Shown: positions 14,616 to 23,926 of the stretch, in pieces
Layout: each line of letters starts with the position of its first letter
Numbering within the stretch: the stretch's first letter is position 1
IMG/VR virus record: IMGVR_UViG_3300042507_004375
Span: 1 to 38,759 of that record
DNA length: 38,759 nt
Direction: 5' to 3' (one strand)
Source of the DNA: a virus
Program-made: the position numbers and the translations under genes
Notes under the pieces: model-generated
Databases searched by the model: none
What the model was told of the DNA's origin: nothing
The model's input: only the letters and a program-made list of their open reading frames with translations

Positions 14616-15848
14616 ATGTCATCAACCTCAATAGCTATTTGGCCTGGTTCAAGTTCATTTGCCCAAGTATCATCATCATTCTATGTAAGCCAAAGTTGGC
14701 CACCACCAACTCCATTTGGTTTCTATGATAATGATGGTGAATTCCAAAATGATGCTAACAGGGTTGCTAACTTTTGTGCTCTTCGTTTAGGATATCCTAT
14801 TGAGAATGTTGAATTACAAGATATTAATTTTTGGGCTGGATTTGAAGAAGCCACAACTATATATGGTAATGAATTATACGCGTTTCAAACTAGAGACAAT
14901 TATTTATCTTTAGAAGGAGCATCAACTACTGTAAATGTAAACACAGATATTATTACTCCATCAATGGCTAATATTGTTAGAATATCTCAACAATATGGAG
15001 AAGAAGCAGGAGCTGGTGGTAATGTTACTTGGTATAAAGGTCAATTAGAACTACAACGAGGTGTACAGAGATATGATTTAACAAAATGGGCAGAAGATGA
15101 AAATATTGTAGGTGGAATTGAAATTAAAAATGTATTCTATCAACCACCCCCAGCAGTAAGTCAATTATATTCTACCACTCTAATGACTGGACAAGGTGGA
15201 TTAGGTGGAGTACCAGCAGCAGGTTTATATGGATTTGGATATGGATTCGCTAATTACTTAATGATGCCTACAAGTTTCAATATGCAAAATATACAAGCTA
15301 TTGAAATGCAGAATACAGTAATGTTATCTAATTATACTTTTAATATTGTAAATAATATATTAACTGTATTTCCTATTCCTGGTACTGGAGGATTTGATAT
15401 TGGAGAAGAAGATCGAGGAGATTTAGGGTATGGACATTTCTTAATATTTGATTTCATTAAGATCCAAGAACGATTAGACTCAGCATTTACTAATGGAACC
15501 AACAAAATAAATAACACCTCAGATGTTCCTTATGTTAACCCAACATACTCTAAAATTAACTCAATTGGTAGAAGTTGGATATTTGAATATACTTTAGCAT
15601 TAGCTAAAGAAATGTTAGGATACACTAGAAATAAATACTCTCAAATTCCAATCCCAGGTGCTGAAGTAACATTAAATGGTGATACTTTAATAACAAGTGC
15701 TCAAACATCAAAAGAAGCATTAATCTTAAGATTAAGAGAATATTTTGATCAAACTTCACGTCAAGCTTTACTTGAAAGAAGAGCAGCAGAAACAGTTGCT
15801 CGTGTTCAAGAAATTAGTCAAGTACCAATGCCAATATACATTGCTTAA
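14616..15848 (+). CDS. gp13: Neck protein (gp13-like)
   Basis: Head-closure protein at the portal exit. Matching features are the early segment NFCALRLGYPIENVELQDIN (about 51-70), which parallels the LRRLGAPVLDINV region of T4 gp13, and the C-terminal block LALAKEMLGYTRNKYSQIPI followed by PGAEVTLNGD and long helices, seen in gp13 homologues of T4-like phages. At 410 residues it is longer than T4 gp13 (309), with Gly-rich insertions about 185-215 and 245-275. It is followed immediately by gp14- and gp15-like genes in T4 order, which strengthens the assignment. Confidence 0.8.
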   Translation: MSSTSIAIWPGSSSFAQVSSSFYVSQSWPPPTPFGFYDNDGEFQNDANRVANFCALRLGYPIENVELQDINFWAGFEEATTIYGNELYAFQTRDNYLSLEGASTTVNVNTDIITPSMANIVRISQQYGEEAGAGGNVTWYKGQLELQRGVQRYDLTKWAEDENIVGGIEIKNVFYQPPPAVSQLYSTTLMTGQGGLGGVPAAGLYGFGYGFANYLMMPTSFNMQNIQAIEMQNTVMLSNYTFNIVNNILTVFPIPGTGGFDIGEEDRGDLGYGHFLIFDFIKIQERLDSAFTNGTNKINNTSDVPYVNPTYSKINSIGRSWIFEYTLALAKEMLGYTRNKYSQIPIPGAEVTLNGDTLITSAQTSKEALILRLREYFDQTSRQALLERRAAETVARVQEISQVPMPIYIA

Positions 15849-15857
15849 ATAAATAAT

Positions 15858-16379
15858 ATGGCTCTTTTTGGAGAAAAACGCGACATAAGCATGTTCAGAC
15901 ATGTTAATAGAGAATTGATGCATAAAATCATTTCTCAACAGATTGTCTTCTACAAATATAAAGTAGGAGAGACACCTGTTAACATGTATGGGGAAGCAGC
16001 TGAAGGAAGATATTTTGTAGACCCAGTATTATTATTTGCACTTATTGAACCATCAGCCTTTGATTATACAGTAGATGATTTAGGTACAGACTTTAACTGG
16101 TCTGTAACATTTAAATTTTTACGTGATGATCTTGTAGATTCTCAAGTATTCCCAGAAATAGGAGATGTAATTATGTATCAAAATGGATATTGGGAAATAG
16201 ATAATGTTAATACAACTCAATTCTTTGTAGGTAAAAATCCTCAATATCCTTATTTAGATGCAGATGGAAATAATCCATATGAAACAGATTTAGGAGATTT
16301 TGGATATAACGTATCTGTAATTTGTACATGTCATTACACTCCATCTGATAAAATTAACATTGAAATATCTAGACTATAA
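15858..16379 (+). CDS. gp14: Neck protein (gp14-like)
   Basis: The start LFGEKRDISMFRHVNRELMH followed by an IISQQIVFYKY helix and the NMYGEAAEGRYF segment (about 45-55) are typical of gp14 neck proteins in T4-like phages. The remainder is beta-rich (WSVTFKFLRDDL, PEIGDVIMYQNGYWEIDNVN). At 173 residues it is shorter than T4 gp14 (256). The assignment relies partly on its place between gp13- and gp15-like genes. Its stop overlaps the next start by one base (TAATG). Confidence 0.7.
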   Translation: MALFGEKRDISMFRHVNRELMHKIISQQIVFYKYKVGETPVNMYGEAAEGRYFVDPVLLFALIEPSAFDYTVDDLGTDFNWSVTFKFLRDDLVDSQVFPEIGDVIMYQNGYWEIDNVNTTQFFVGKNPQYPYLDADGNNPYETDLGDFGYNVSVICTCHYTPSDKINIEISRL

Positions 16380-17332
16380 TGAGCGAAGGAAGACTACATA
16401 AACCCACACCGAAGACCCAACGCCAAATTAGCGTAGACCAGCATAAATCAACGTATAGTCCTGCTGGAAACCCCAATTTCGCGGACCCTGATGTCCCTGG
16501 GATACAACGTGCGTTAAATACATCATTTAAAGGAGATAATGTAAAACCATTCAGTATCGGTATTCAAGATATTGATGAAGCTGTGTTTTACTATTTTGAA
16601 AACGTTATCCAACCCTCAGTAATACAAAATGGTCAACGTTTACCTGTTCCTGTAATTTATGGTTCTCCTGAAAAATGGAAATCATATCAAAAAGATGGAT
16701 ATTATAGAGATCAAAAAGGTAAAATTATGGCACCTTTAATGATGTTTAAAAGAGATTCCATGGAGAAAAACAGATCTATAGGAAACAAATTAGACGCTAA
16801 CAACCCCCACAACTACAGTATATCACAAAAGAAATATGATCCTAGAAATTCATATGACAATTTTAAAGTACTAAACAATAGAATTCCAGAAAAACAATAT
16901 TATGCTACTGTAATACCAGATTATGTAACAATAACTTACAGTTGTGTTGTATTCACATATTATGTTGAACAATTAAATAAAATTGTTGAAGCAATGGAAT
17001 ATGCTTCTGATTCATACTGGGGTGATCCACAACGTTTTAAATTTAAAACTATGATTGATTCGTTTGGATTCCAAACAGAATTAGTTCAAGACAATGATCG
17101 TATTGTTAAAAGTACATTTAATTTAAAATTACATGGATATATAACACCAAACATATTACAAAAAGATTTAAATTCATTAAAGAAATTCTCAGATAAAACT
17201 AAAGTTATATTCTCTATAGAAGCATCTTCAGTAGATGCTATATACGATGGTGAAGTAAATAATAATGGAACCATCACAACCCCAGAAACTATAAAAGCTT
17301 TAGAAATAAAGAAAAAAGTAAATGCAATATAA
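16379..17332 (+). CDS. gp15: Tail terminator / sheath stabiliser (gp15-like)
   Basis: Caps the tail tube and sheath and joins tail to neck. Several blocks line up with T4 gp15: RLPVPVIYGSPEKW with IRVPITYASKEHF, ITYSCVVFTYYVEQLNKIVE with MIYELSIFTRYEDDMFQIVE, and STFNLKLHGYITP with WSLTFEVNGWMYP. The 317-residue length is near T4 gp15 (272). The N-terminal 50 residues are disordered and basic. It is the last neck/tail gene before the large fibre and glycosylation island; in T4 the order continues 16, 17, 18, but here the sheath gene lies 19.5 kb away. Confidence 0.85.
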   Translation: MSEGRLHKPTPKTQRQISVDQHKSTYSPAGNPNFADPDVPGIQRALNTSFKGDNVKPFSIGIQDIDEAVFYYFENVIQPSVIQNGQRLPVPVIYGSPEKWKSYQKDGYYRDQKGKIMAPLMMFKRDSMEKNRSIGNKLDANNPHNYSISQKKYDPRNSYDNFKVLNNRIPEKQYYATVIPDYVTITYSCVVFTYYVEQLNKIVEAMEYASDSYWGDPQRFKFKTMIDSFGFQTELVQDNDRIVKSTFNLKLHGYITPNILQKDLNSLKKFSDKTKVIFSIEASSVDAIYDGEVNNNGTITTPETIKALEIKKKVNAI

Positions 17333-17344
17333 TTGTTTTTTAAA

Positions 17345-17352
17345 TATTTATA
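17345..17352 (+). promoter_or_regulatory. TATTTATA element, 17 nt before giant fibre 1
   Basis: TAAATATTTATAGAGGATAA precedes ATG 17370. The leader also has AGAGGA, which could help ribosome binding. Confidence 0.5.
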
Positions 17353-17369
17353 GAGGATAATAACATATA

Positions 17370-20300
17370 ATGGCTCAAGTAAGATTTTTAGACCAAGTTC
17401 CTGTAGGGGTATATAATATAGATCCAACAAGTGGTGGAGGCACAATTGATATTTACCAAAATGGTACATTAGTTAGTTCTAGTGTTCCCTTTATAAACTT
17501 TTCAGGCTCTGTTGAATTAACCTCTTTTGACACAAATGGTATAACAGTATATATTACTAGTTCTGGAGGTTCAGGAACAGGATTTCCTTTTTCAGGTTCA
17601 GCTGTTATTACTGGTTCTTTAGTAATTTCAGGTTCAACTCAACCAATTGTATTACAAACACTTCCTGTTCAATCTGGTCCTTATGTTGTAACTTACAATC
17701 CAGAAACAGGAATAATTGGATATGTAAATTCTACATCTGGTACAAGTGGACTTTCAGGCTCCTCAGGTACTGCAGGTGTATCAGGTACATCTGGCACATC
17801 AGGATCAAATGGATCTTCAGGAAATACAGGCATTTCAGGTACATCTGCTGAATCTGGTACATCAGGTTCAAGCGGTAGTGCTGGATCTTCAGGCAATATA
17901 GGAGCAAACGGAACTTCAGCAGCTTCAGGTACTTCAGGTACCTCAGGTTCATCTGGTTCAAATGGTGTAACCGGTGAAAATGGAACAAGTGCAATTTCAG
18001 GAACTAGTGGATCTTCAGGTTCATCTGGTACAAATGGTATAACCGGTGAAAATGGAACAAGTGCAATTTCAGGAACTTCAGGTTCAAGTGGTAGTGCTGG
18101 TTCATCAGGTAATATAGGAGCATCAGGTGAAAGTGCGGTCTCAGGAACTTCAGGTTCATCTGGCTCAACAGGTTCAAATGGTGTATCTGGAGGAAATGGC
18201 ACTTCAGGCACTTCAGGTGAATCAGGTTCATCTGGTTCAAACGGTGAATCTGGTATTTCAGGTCAAAGCGCAACCTCTGGCACTTCAGGTTCATCTGGTT
18301 CAAATGGTGAAACTGGTATTTCAGGCGAAAGTGCAATTTCAGGAACTAGTGGATCTTCAGGTTCAGCAGGTTCTTCAGGTAATATAGGGACAAATGGAAA
18401 TTCAGCAGTCTCAGGTACTTCAGGTTCATCAGGTTCTGCAGGTTCAAATGGTGTAGCTGGAGAAGATGGAGCAAGTGCCACCTCAGGTACATCAGGTTCT
18501 TCAGGTTCAAATGGTACTTCTGGTGATATAGGAATAAACGGAGCTTCCGCATCTTCAGGTACTTCAGGTTCATCAGGTTCAAACGGATCAAATGGTGTAG
18601 CTGGAGAAAATGGAACTTCAGGTACTTCAGGCACATCAGGTTCATCTGGTTCAAATGGTGAAGCCGGTATTTCAGGCGAAAGTGCAATTTCAGGTACTAG
18701 TGGATCTTCAGGTTCAGCTGGTTCAAATGGAGCAGTTGGAGCAAACGGAGCTTCAGCATCTTCAGGTACTTCAGGTTCATCTGGTTCAAACGGATCAAAT
18801 GGTATAGTTGGAGAAGATGGAATAAGTGCTATTTCAGGTACTTCAGGTTCATCAGGTTCATCAGGTTCAAACGGATCAAATGGTGTAGCTGGAGAAAATG
18901 GTACTTCAGGTACTTCAGGTGAATCAGGTTCAACAGGTTCAAATGGTACATCTGGAGAAAATGGAGCCTCAGGTATTTCAGGCACTTCAGGTACTTCAGG
19001 TACATCTGGCTCAACAGGTTCAAATGGTGTAGCCGGAGGAGATGGAGATAGTGCTATTTCAGGAACTTCAGGTTCATCTGGCTCAACAGGTTCAAATGGT
19101 ATAGCTGGAGAAAATGGAACTTCAGGCCTTTCAGGTACTTCTGGTTCAAACGGATCAAATGGTGTATCTGGAGGAAATGGCACTTCAGGCACTTCAGGTG
19201 AATCAGGTTCATCTGGTTCAATAGGAACAAGTGGTGAATCAGGAATTTCAGGTTCATCAGGTATTTCTGGAACTTCAGGTTCAACAGGTTCTTCTGGTTC
19301 TTCAGGAGCAAATGGTACTTCAGGAATAAGTGGTTTAAGTGGTAGCTCAGGTTCATCAGGTACGTCAGGTGAAGATGGTATATCTGGTACTTCAGGTACT
19401 TCAGGTTCATCAGGATCAAATGGTACTTCAGGAGATGATGGAATTTCAGGTACAAGTGCAATTTCAGGTACATCAGGTACCTCAGGTTCAAATGGTAATT
19501 CAGGACAAAATGGTACATCAGGTGTAAGTACTACATCTGGTACTAGCGGATCTTCAGGTTCTATAGGTACTTCAGGAGATGCAAGTACTTCAGGAGAAAG
19601 TACTACTTCAGGTACAAGTGGATCTTCAGGTTCTATAGGTACTTCAGGTAATGCCGGTGAATCAGGTCAATCTAATACATCAGGTACATCAGGTACATCA
19701 GGATCTATAGGTACTTCAGGAGAAAGTGCAACTTCAGGCACTTCTGGTACATCAGGTTCTTCAGGTACATTAGGTTCATCAGGTTCAAGTAGTGAGAGCG
19801 GAACATCAGGTTCTTCAGGTACATCAGGCTCATCAGGAGAAAGCGGAACTAGCGGTTCTTCAGGAACTTCAGGTTTATCAGGAGAAAGCGGAACTAGCGG
19901 TTCTTCAGGAACTTCAGGTTCATCAGGAGAAAGCGGAACTAGCGGTTCTTCAGGTTTAAGTGGTGAGAGCAGAACATCAGGTTCTTCAGGTACATCAGGT
20001 TCAAGTGGCTCATCAGGAGATAATGGTATATCAGGTATCAGTGCTACCTCAGGTACATCAGGTTCAAGTGGTTCATCAGGAGATAATGGAATTTCAGGAA
20101 TAAGTGCTACTTCAGGCACCTCAGGTACCTCAGGGTCAAATGGAATTAATGGAGATGCAGGTACCTCAGGTATAAGTGCAACTTCAGGCACATCAGGTTC
20201 AAATGGTACTTCAGGAAATGATGGAATTTCTGGTACAAGTGCTATTTCTGGTACTTCAGGAACTTCAGGTTCAAATGGTACCTCAGGAAATAATGGTAAT

Positions 20301-23300
20301 GCAGGTACTTCAGGTATAAGCTCAACTTCAGGTACTTCTGGTTCAAGTGGCACCTCAGGAGATAACGGAAACTCAGGTACAAGTGCTATTTCTGGTACTT
20401 CAGGTACCTCAGGTACATCAGGATCAAATGGAGTTAATGGAGAAAATGGAACTTCAGCAATCTCAGGTACTTCAGGTACAAATGGTTCAAGCGGTACCTC
20501 AGGAGTAGCAGGTGATTCAGGTCTATCCAGAACATCAGGTACTTCAGGAACTAATGGTTCATCAGGTACCTCAGGTAATGAAGGAACATCAGGTGTTAGT
20601 GCATTATCAGGAACATCAGGTACAAATGGCTCAAACGGAATTGATGGTATAGCAGGCACTTCAGGTGTTAGTGCAACATCTGGAACAAATGGTTCAAGCG
20701 GTACCTCAGGAGTAGCAGGTGATTCAGGTCTATCCAGAACATCAGGTACTTCAGGCACCTCAGGTTCATCTGGCTCAAATGGAGTCACAGGAGATGATGG
20801 TATAAGTGCAGCCTCAGGTACAAGTGGTACTTCAGGTTCAGCAGGTACAAATGGAGAGGCAGGTATAAATGGAACAAGTGCAATTTCAGGAACATCAGGA
20901 ACATCAGGTACTTCAGGTTCAAACGGAAATATAGGAGAAGATGGAACTTCAGCTCTATCTGGTACTAGTGGATCTTCAGGTTCAAATGGTACCTCAGGAA
21001 ATAATGGTGCCTCAGGAACAAGTGCTATCTCAGGTACTTCAGGTACAAATGGTTCAAGCGGTACCTCAGGAGTAGCAGGTGATTCAGGTCTATCCAGAAC
21101 ATCAGGTACTTCAGGCACCTCAGGTTCAGCCGGTACAAATGGTATTGATGGAGTTGCTGGTACCTCAGGTGTTAGTGCATTATCAGGAACATCAGGTACA
21201 AATGGTTCAAATGGTATTGATGGTGTAGCAGGTACCTCAGGTATAAGCTCAACTTCAGGTACAAATGGTTCCTCAGGTACAAATGGTATTAATGGTGTAG
21301 CAGGAACATCAGGTGTTAGCGCGGTCTCAGGCTCATCAGGTTCAAATGGCACAAATGGAATAAATGGAAATACAGGTACTTCAGGTGTAAGTGCAGTCTC
21401 AGGTACCTCAGGTACAAATGGTTCAAATGGTATTGATGGAGTTGCTGGTACTTCAGGTGTTAGCGCGGTCTCAGGTACCTCAGGTTCTAATGGTACAAAC
21501 GGAATCAATGGAGTCGAAGGCACATCAGGTGTAAGTGCTACCTCAGGTACTTCAGGTTCAAATGGTACCTCAGGTAACGCAGGAGCTTCAGGAGCTAGTG
21601 CTACTTCAGGTACTTCAGGAACAAATGGATCAAGTGGTACTGCTGGAGCAGCTGGAGCCTCAGGTGCAAGTGCGGCCTCAGGTACCTCAGGTACTAATGG
21701 CTCTTCAGGTACAAATGGAGTTAATGGTAATGCTGGAACTTCAGGTGTAAGCGCGGTCTCAGGCACAAATGGTACCTCAGGCACAAATGGTGTTAATGGT
21801 AACGCTGGAGCATCTGGTGTAAGCGCAACTTCGGGTACTAATGGTACAAATGGTACAACTGGAGCAACAGGTAATGCTGGAGCTTCAGGTGAATCAAGAA
21901 CCTCAGGTACAAATGGTACTTCAGGCACAAATGGCACTTCAGGAGTTAACGGAGCATCAGGTGTAAGCGCAGTCTCAGGTACAAACGGTACATCAGGTAC
22001 AAATGGAGTTAATGGTAATGCAGGAACTTCAGGTGTAAGCGCAGTCTCAGGTACAAACGGTACATCAGGTACAAATGGAGTTAATGGTAACGCTGGAGCA
22101 TCTGGTGTTAGCGCAGTTTCAGGTACCTCAGGTACAAATGGTACAAACGGAGCTAATGGTAATGCAGGTGCAAATGGTGCAAGTGCGGTATCAGGTACCT
22201 CAGGTACTTCAGGTACAGCAGGAAATAATGGTAATGCAGGAGGATCAGGTGTAAGTGCTACCTCAGGTACAAATGGTACTTCAGGTACTACAGGAGCTAA
22301 TGGTAATGCAGGAGGATCAGGTGTAAGTGCAGTCTCAGGCACATCAGGTACAAATGGTACAAATGGTGCTAATGGAGCAGCAGGTGCAAATGGTGCAAGT
22401 GCAGCCTCAGGTACCTCAGGTACTTCAGGTACAGCAGGTACAAATGGTTTATCTGTAAATGGTACTGCAGGTATAAGTGGAAATACATTTAATAATCAAC
22501 CAGGATTCCCAGTACTTACATGTAATACTACTCAAATTCAAAGTACAAGCTTAATGTTCTTTGATGCTGGAAATAGTAGAGTATGTACCCCTGGAGATAT
22601 GTTAATACATGGTGTATTTGTTGGTAAAGGTCCAGGAGCTATTGATACAAATACTAGAGTAGGGCCTGGAAATAATTTCAGCGGTAATACAACAGGTTAT
22701 AGTAATGTAGCTATTGGAAGTAATGCTATGAAAGATAATACTACTGGAGCAAATAACGTAGCTGTTGGTAAGGATGCTTTACTAGATAATACTACAGGAG
22801 CTAGTAACATAGGAATAGGACGTAATGCCTTATATAATACAAATTCCTCTAATAATATAGGTATTGGAACTAACTCTTCATTTAATAATTCAAGTGGTAA
22901 TAAAAATGTAGCAATTGGATCTTCAGCATTATATTCTAACACAACAGCTGCTACTAGTACAGCAATTGGTTATAGAGCGCAGTTATATTATAATCATTCT
23001 AATATTATAGCTGTTGGATCTGATTCTTTAGCATCAGCAGCTAACCACACAGTTTGGGGAAATTCAGCAAATGATGTTTGTAATTGTGTTTATGTAGCAT
23101 GGTCAGAAGTTTCTGATTGTAGAGATAAAACAGAAATAGAAACATTATCTTCTGATTTAGGATTAAATTTAATTCGTAAACTAAGACCAGTATCCTTTAA
23201 AAAGGATCATAGAGATACATATGTAAGAGAATGTGGTTTTAAATATGGAGAAAAAGATGGCACATTAGCTGGAGAAAAAGAACATTATGGTTTAATAGCT

Positions 23301-23474
23301 CAAGAATTAAACCAAGCATTAACAGAATTAGACACTAGATTTGATGCTTTAGGACATGATCCTAAAAAAGACGCATATCGTGTGACTTATACAGAATTAA
23401 TAGCTCCTGTAATTAAATCAATTCAAGAATTAGACGAAAGATTAAAAATTGTTGAAACTAGATTGGAAATCTAA
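17370..23474 (+). CDS. Giant tail fibre 1: Gly-X-Y repeats, YadA-like head and S74 chaperone (2034 aa)
   Basis: Probable trimeric fibre. Domains in order: a beta-rich N-terminal region (1-120) likely to attach to the tail; about 1580 residues of Gly-X-Y triplets dominated by GTS, GSS, GSN, GEN and GNA (121-1703), with no Pro or Lys seen; a junction domain (NGTAGISG...NQPGF...TTQIQS, about 1700-1745); repeats of the NNVAIGxxAL type (about 1770-1870) as in trimeric autotransporter heads; and a C-terminal peptidase S74 intramolecular chaperone with VSDCRDKTEI, YGLIAQEL and VTYTELIAPVIKSIQELD. Cleavage is expected before Ser1915, releasing 120 residues after trimerisation. One in-frame ORF spans everything. 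The Ser/Thr-rich stalk is a candidate acceptor for the modification enzymes encoded next to it. Confidence 0.93.
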   Translation: MAQVRFLDQVPVGVYNIDPTSGGGTIDIYQNGTLVSSSVPFINFSGSVELTSFDTNGITVYITSSGGSGTGFPFSGSAVITGSLVISGSTQPIVLQTLPVQSGPYVVTYNPETGIIGYVNSTSGTSGLSGSSGTAGVSGTSGTSGSNGSSGNTGISGTSAESGTSGSSGSAGSSGNIGANGTSAASGTSGTSGSSGSNGVTGENGTSAISGTSGSSGSSGTNGITGENGTSAISGTSGSSGSAGSSGNIGASGESAVSGTSGSSGSTGSNGVSGGNGTSGTSGESGSSGSNGESGISGQSATSGTSGSSGSNGETGISGESAISGTSGSSGSAGSSGNIGTNGNSAVSGTSGSSGSAGSNGVAGEDGASATSGTSGSSGSNGTSGDIGINGASASSGTSGSSGSNGSNGVAGENGTSGTSGTSGSSGSNGEAGISGESAISGTSGSSGSAGSNGAVGANGASASSGTSGSSGSNGSNGIVGEDGISAISGTSGSSGSSGSNGSNGVAGENGTSGTSGESGSTGSNGTSGENGASGISGTSGTSGTSGSTGSNGVAGGDGDSAISGTSGSSGSTGSNGIAGENGTSGLSGTSGSNGSNGVSGGNGTSGTSGESGSSGSIGTSGESGISGSSGISGTSGSTGSSGSSGANGTSGISGLSGSSGSSGTSGEDGISGTSGTSGSSGSNGTSGDDGISGTSAISGTSGTSGSNGNSGQNGTSGVSTTSGTSGSSGSIGTSGDASTSGESTTSGTSGSSGSIGTSGNAGESGQSNTSGTSGTSGSIGTSGESATSGTSGTSGSSGTLGSSGSSSESGTSGSSGTSGSSGESGTSGSSGTSGLSGESGTSGSSGTSGSSGESGTSGSSGLSGESRTSGSSGTSGSSGSSGDNGISGISATSGTSGSSGSSGDNGISGISATSGTSGTSGSNGINGDAGTSGISATSGTSGSNGTSGNDGISGTSAISGTSGTSGSNGTSGNNGNAGTSGISSTSGTSGSSGTSGDNGNSGTSAISGTSGTSGTSGSNGVNGENGTSAISGTSGTNGSSGTSGVAGDSGLSRTSGTSGTNGSSGTSGNEGTSGVSALSGTSGTNGSNGIDGIAGTSGVSATSGTNGSSGTSGVAGDSGLSRTSGTSGTSGSSGSNGVTGDDGISAASGTSGTSGSAGTNGEAGINGTSAISGTSGTSGTSGSNGNIGEDGTSALSGTSGSSGSNGTSGNNGASGTSAISGTSGTNGSSGTSGVAGDSGLSRTSGTSGTSGSAGTNGIDGVAGTSGVSALSGTSGTNGSNGIDGVAGTSGISSTSGTNGSSGTNGINGVAGTSGVSAVSGSSGSNGTNGINGNTGTSGVSAVSGTSGTNGSNGIDGVAGTSGVSAVSGTSGSNGTNGINGVEGTSGVSATSGTSGSNGTSGNAGASGASATSGTSGTNGSSGTAGAAGASGASAASGTSGTNGSSGTNGVNGNAGTSGVSAVSGTNGTSGTNGVNGNAGASGVSATSGTNGTNGTTGATGNAGASGESRTSGTNGTSGTNGTSGVNGASGVSAVSGTNGTSGTNGVNGNAGTSGVSAVSGTNGTSGTNGVNGNAGASGVSAVSGTSGTNGTNGANGNAGANGASAVSGTSGTSGTAGNNGNAGGSGVSATSGTNGTSGTTGANGNAGGSGVSAVSGTSGTNGTNGANGAAGANGASAASGTSGTSGTAGTNGLSVNGTAGISGNTFNNQPGFPVLTCNTTQIQSTSLMFFDAGNSRVCTPGDMLIHGVFVGKGPGAIDTNTRVGPGNNFSGNTTGYSNVAIGSNAMKDNTTGANNVAVGKDALLDNTTGASNIGIGRNALYNTNSSNNIGIGTNSSFNNSSGNKNVAIGSSALYSNTTAATSTAIGYRAQLYYNHSNIIAVGSDSLASAANHTVWGNSANDVCNCVYVAWSEVSDCRDKTEIETLSSDLGLNLIRKLRPVSFKKDHRDTYVRECGFKYGEKDGTLAGEKEHYGLIAQELNQALTELDTRFDALGHDPKKDAYRVTYTELIAPVIKSIQELDERLKIVETRLEI
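20478..20548 (+). repeat. 71-nt exact repeat, copy 1 (fibre 1)
   Basis: Identical to 20685-20755 and 21045-21115. Encodes TNGSSGTSGVAGDSG followed by LSRTSGTSG. Confidence 0.85.
20685..20768 (+). repeat. 71/84-nt exact repeat, copy 2 (fibre 1)
   Basis: Its first 71 nt match all copies; the full 84 nt match copy 3. Confidence 0.85.
21045..21128 (+). repeat. 71/84-nt exact repeat, copy 3 (fibre 1)
   Basis: Identical over 84 nt to 20685-20768, 360 nt apart, an exact multiple of three. Confidence 0.85.
21660..21720 (+). repeat. 61-nt block shared exactly with fibre 2
   Basis: Identical at every base to 28815-28875 in the second fibre gene, in direct orientation and the same reading register. 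Confidence 0.88.
23112..23474 (+). other. Peptidase S74 self-cleaving chaperone domain (part of fibre 1)
   Basis: Encodes residues 1915-2034, starting SDCRDK, with the family landmarks GLIAQEL and YTELIAPVIKSIQELD and a terminal coiled coil. In endosialidase-type fibres this domain directs trimer folding and is then removed by cleavage before the Ser. Confidence 0.9.
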
Positions 23475-23506
23475 AATTAAATTAATATATTTTATATCAA
23501 ATTAAA

Positions 23507-23514
23507 TACTTATA
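23507..23514 (+). promoter_or_regulatory. TACTTATA, variant of the TATTTATA element
   Basis: One-base variant, 13 nt before ATG 23528, in a 53-nt AT-rich gap after fibre 1. Confidence 0.4.
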
Positions 23515-23527
23515 ATAAAAAATAAAT

Positions 23528-23893
23528 ATGGCACAAACAGCAATTTTTGGCAAAATCAACCCAGTTATTAGTATTGTTGAACAAACAACATTATTTAATC
23601 CTTCTCCAGCATATATTACTGGAGATTACATTACAGCGACCGCAAATCCTTATGTCTTAGGAACTAATGAAGTAAATTTCCGTGTATATTATGGAAATTG
23701 TACTTTTAATAATGATGGAGAAGTAGTTAGTTTTAAAAGTATTTATGTTGACAGTGTAAAACTTTCAGGCAGTGCAATTACTAGTTGGGGAGAAGATGAT
23801 AGTGTTATTTTAGATACTATAGCTACTCAACAAGGTACCACAGTTACACAAGTTGTATCTGGTAGTTTAGGAATTGGAGAAATAATATATTAA
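23528..23893 (+). CDS. Small unknown protein following fibre 1 (121 aa)
   Basis: Beta-rich protein without recognisable motif (ITATANPYVLGTNEVNFRVY, SFKSIYVDSVKLSGSAITSW). It follows fibre 1 just as another small protein (31349-31681) follows fibre 2. Both are about 110-120 residues, have an upstream TATTTATA-type element, and contain an NPY followed by a beta-strand. This suggests a fibre accessory or tail component, but homology between the two is uncertain by eye. It has one Cys and no signal peptide. Confidence 0.75.
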   Translation: MAQTAIFGKINPVISIVEQTTLFNPSPAYITGDYITATANPYVLGTNEVNFRVYYGNCTFNNDGEVVSFKSIYVDSVKLSGSAITSWGEDDSVILDTIATQQGTTVTQVVSGSLGIGEIIY

Positions 23894-23926
23894 AAATATT
23901 TAAATTAGTTTTAAATTAAAAAAGTT

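Larger units (their letters stand above)
17730..22480 (+). repeat. Collagen-like triplet repeat region of fibre 1
   Basis: About 1580 codons of Gly-X-Y. Triplet register is kept throughout; at intervals, often 24 residues, one Gly is replaced by Ala, Arg, Ser, Thr or Asn within G-x-S-(A/R/S/T/N)-x-S-G-T-S. Synonymous codons vary widely, but some DNA blocks are exact copies. Confidence 0.92.

Noticed and set aside
19667-22342. 891-codon open frame on the minus strand across the fibre 1 stalk, Pro/Glu/Val-rich
   Set aside because: It is the reverse reading of GGT-ACN-TCA-type triplets, which cannot form stops in that frame. The same effect appears opposite fibre 2 (28244-29344) and in shorter frames at 17693-19192. 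No start signals; pure shadow.
17730-22480. Short tandem repeats suggestive of a CRISPR array
   Set aside because: The repeats are in-frame 9-nt codon triplets inside one ORF, without constant-length spacers.
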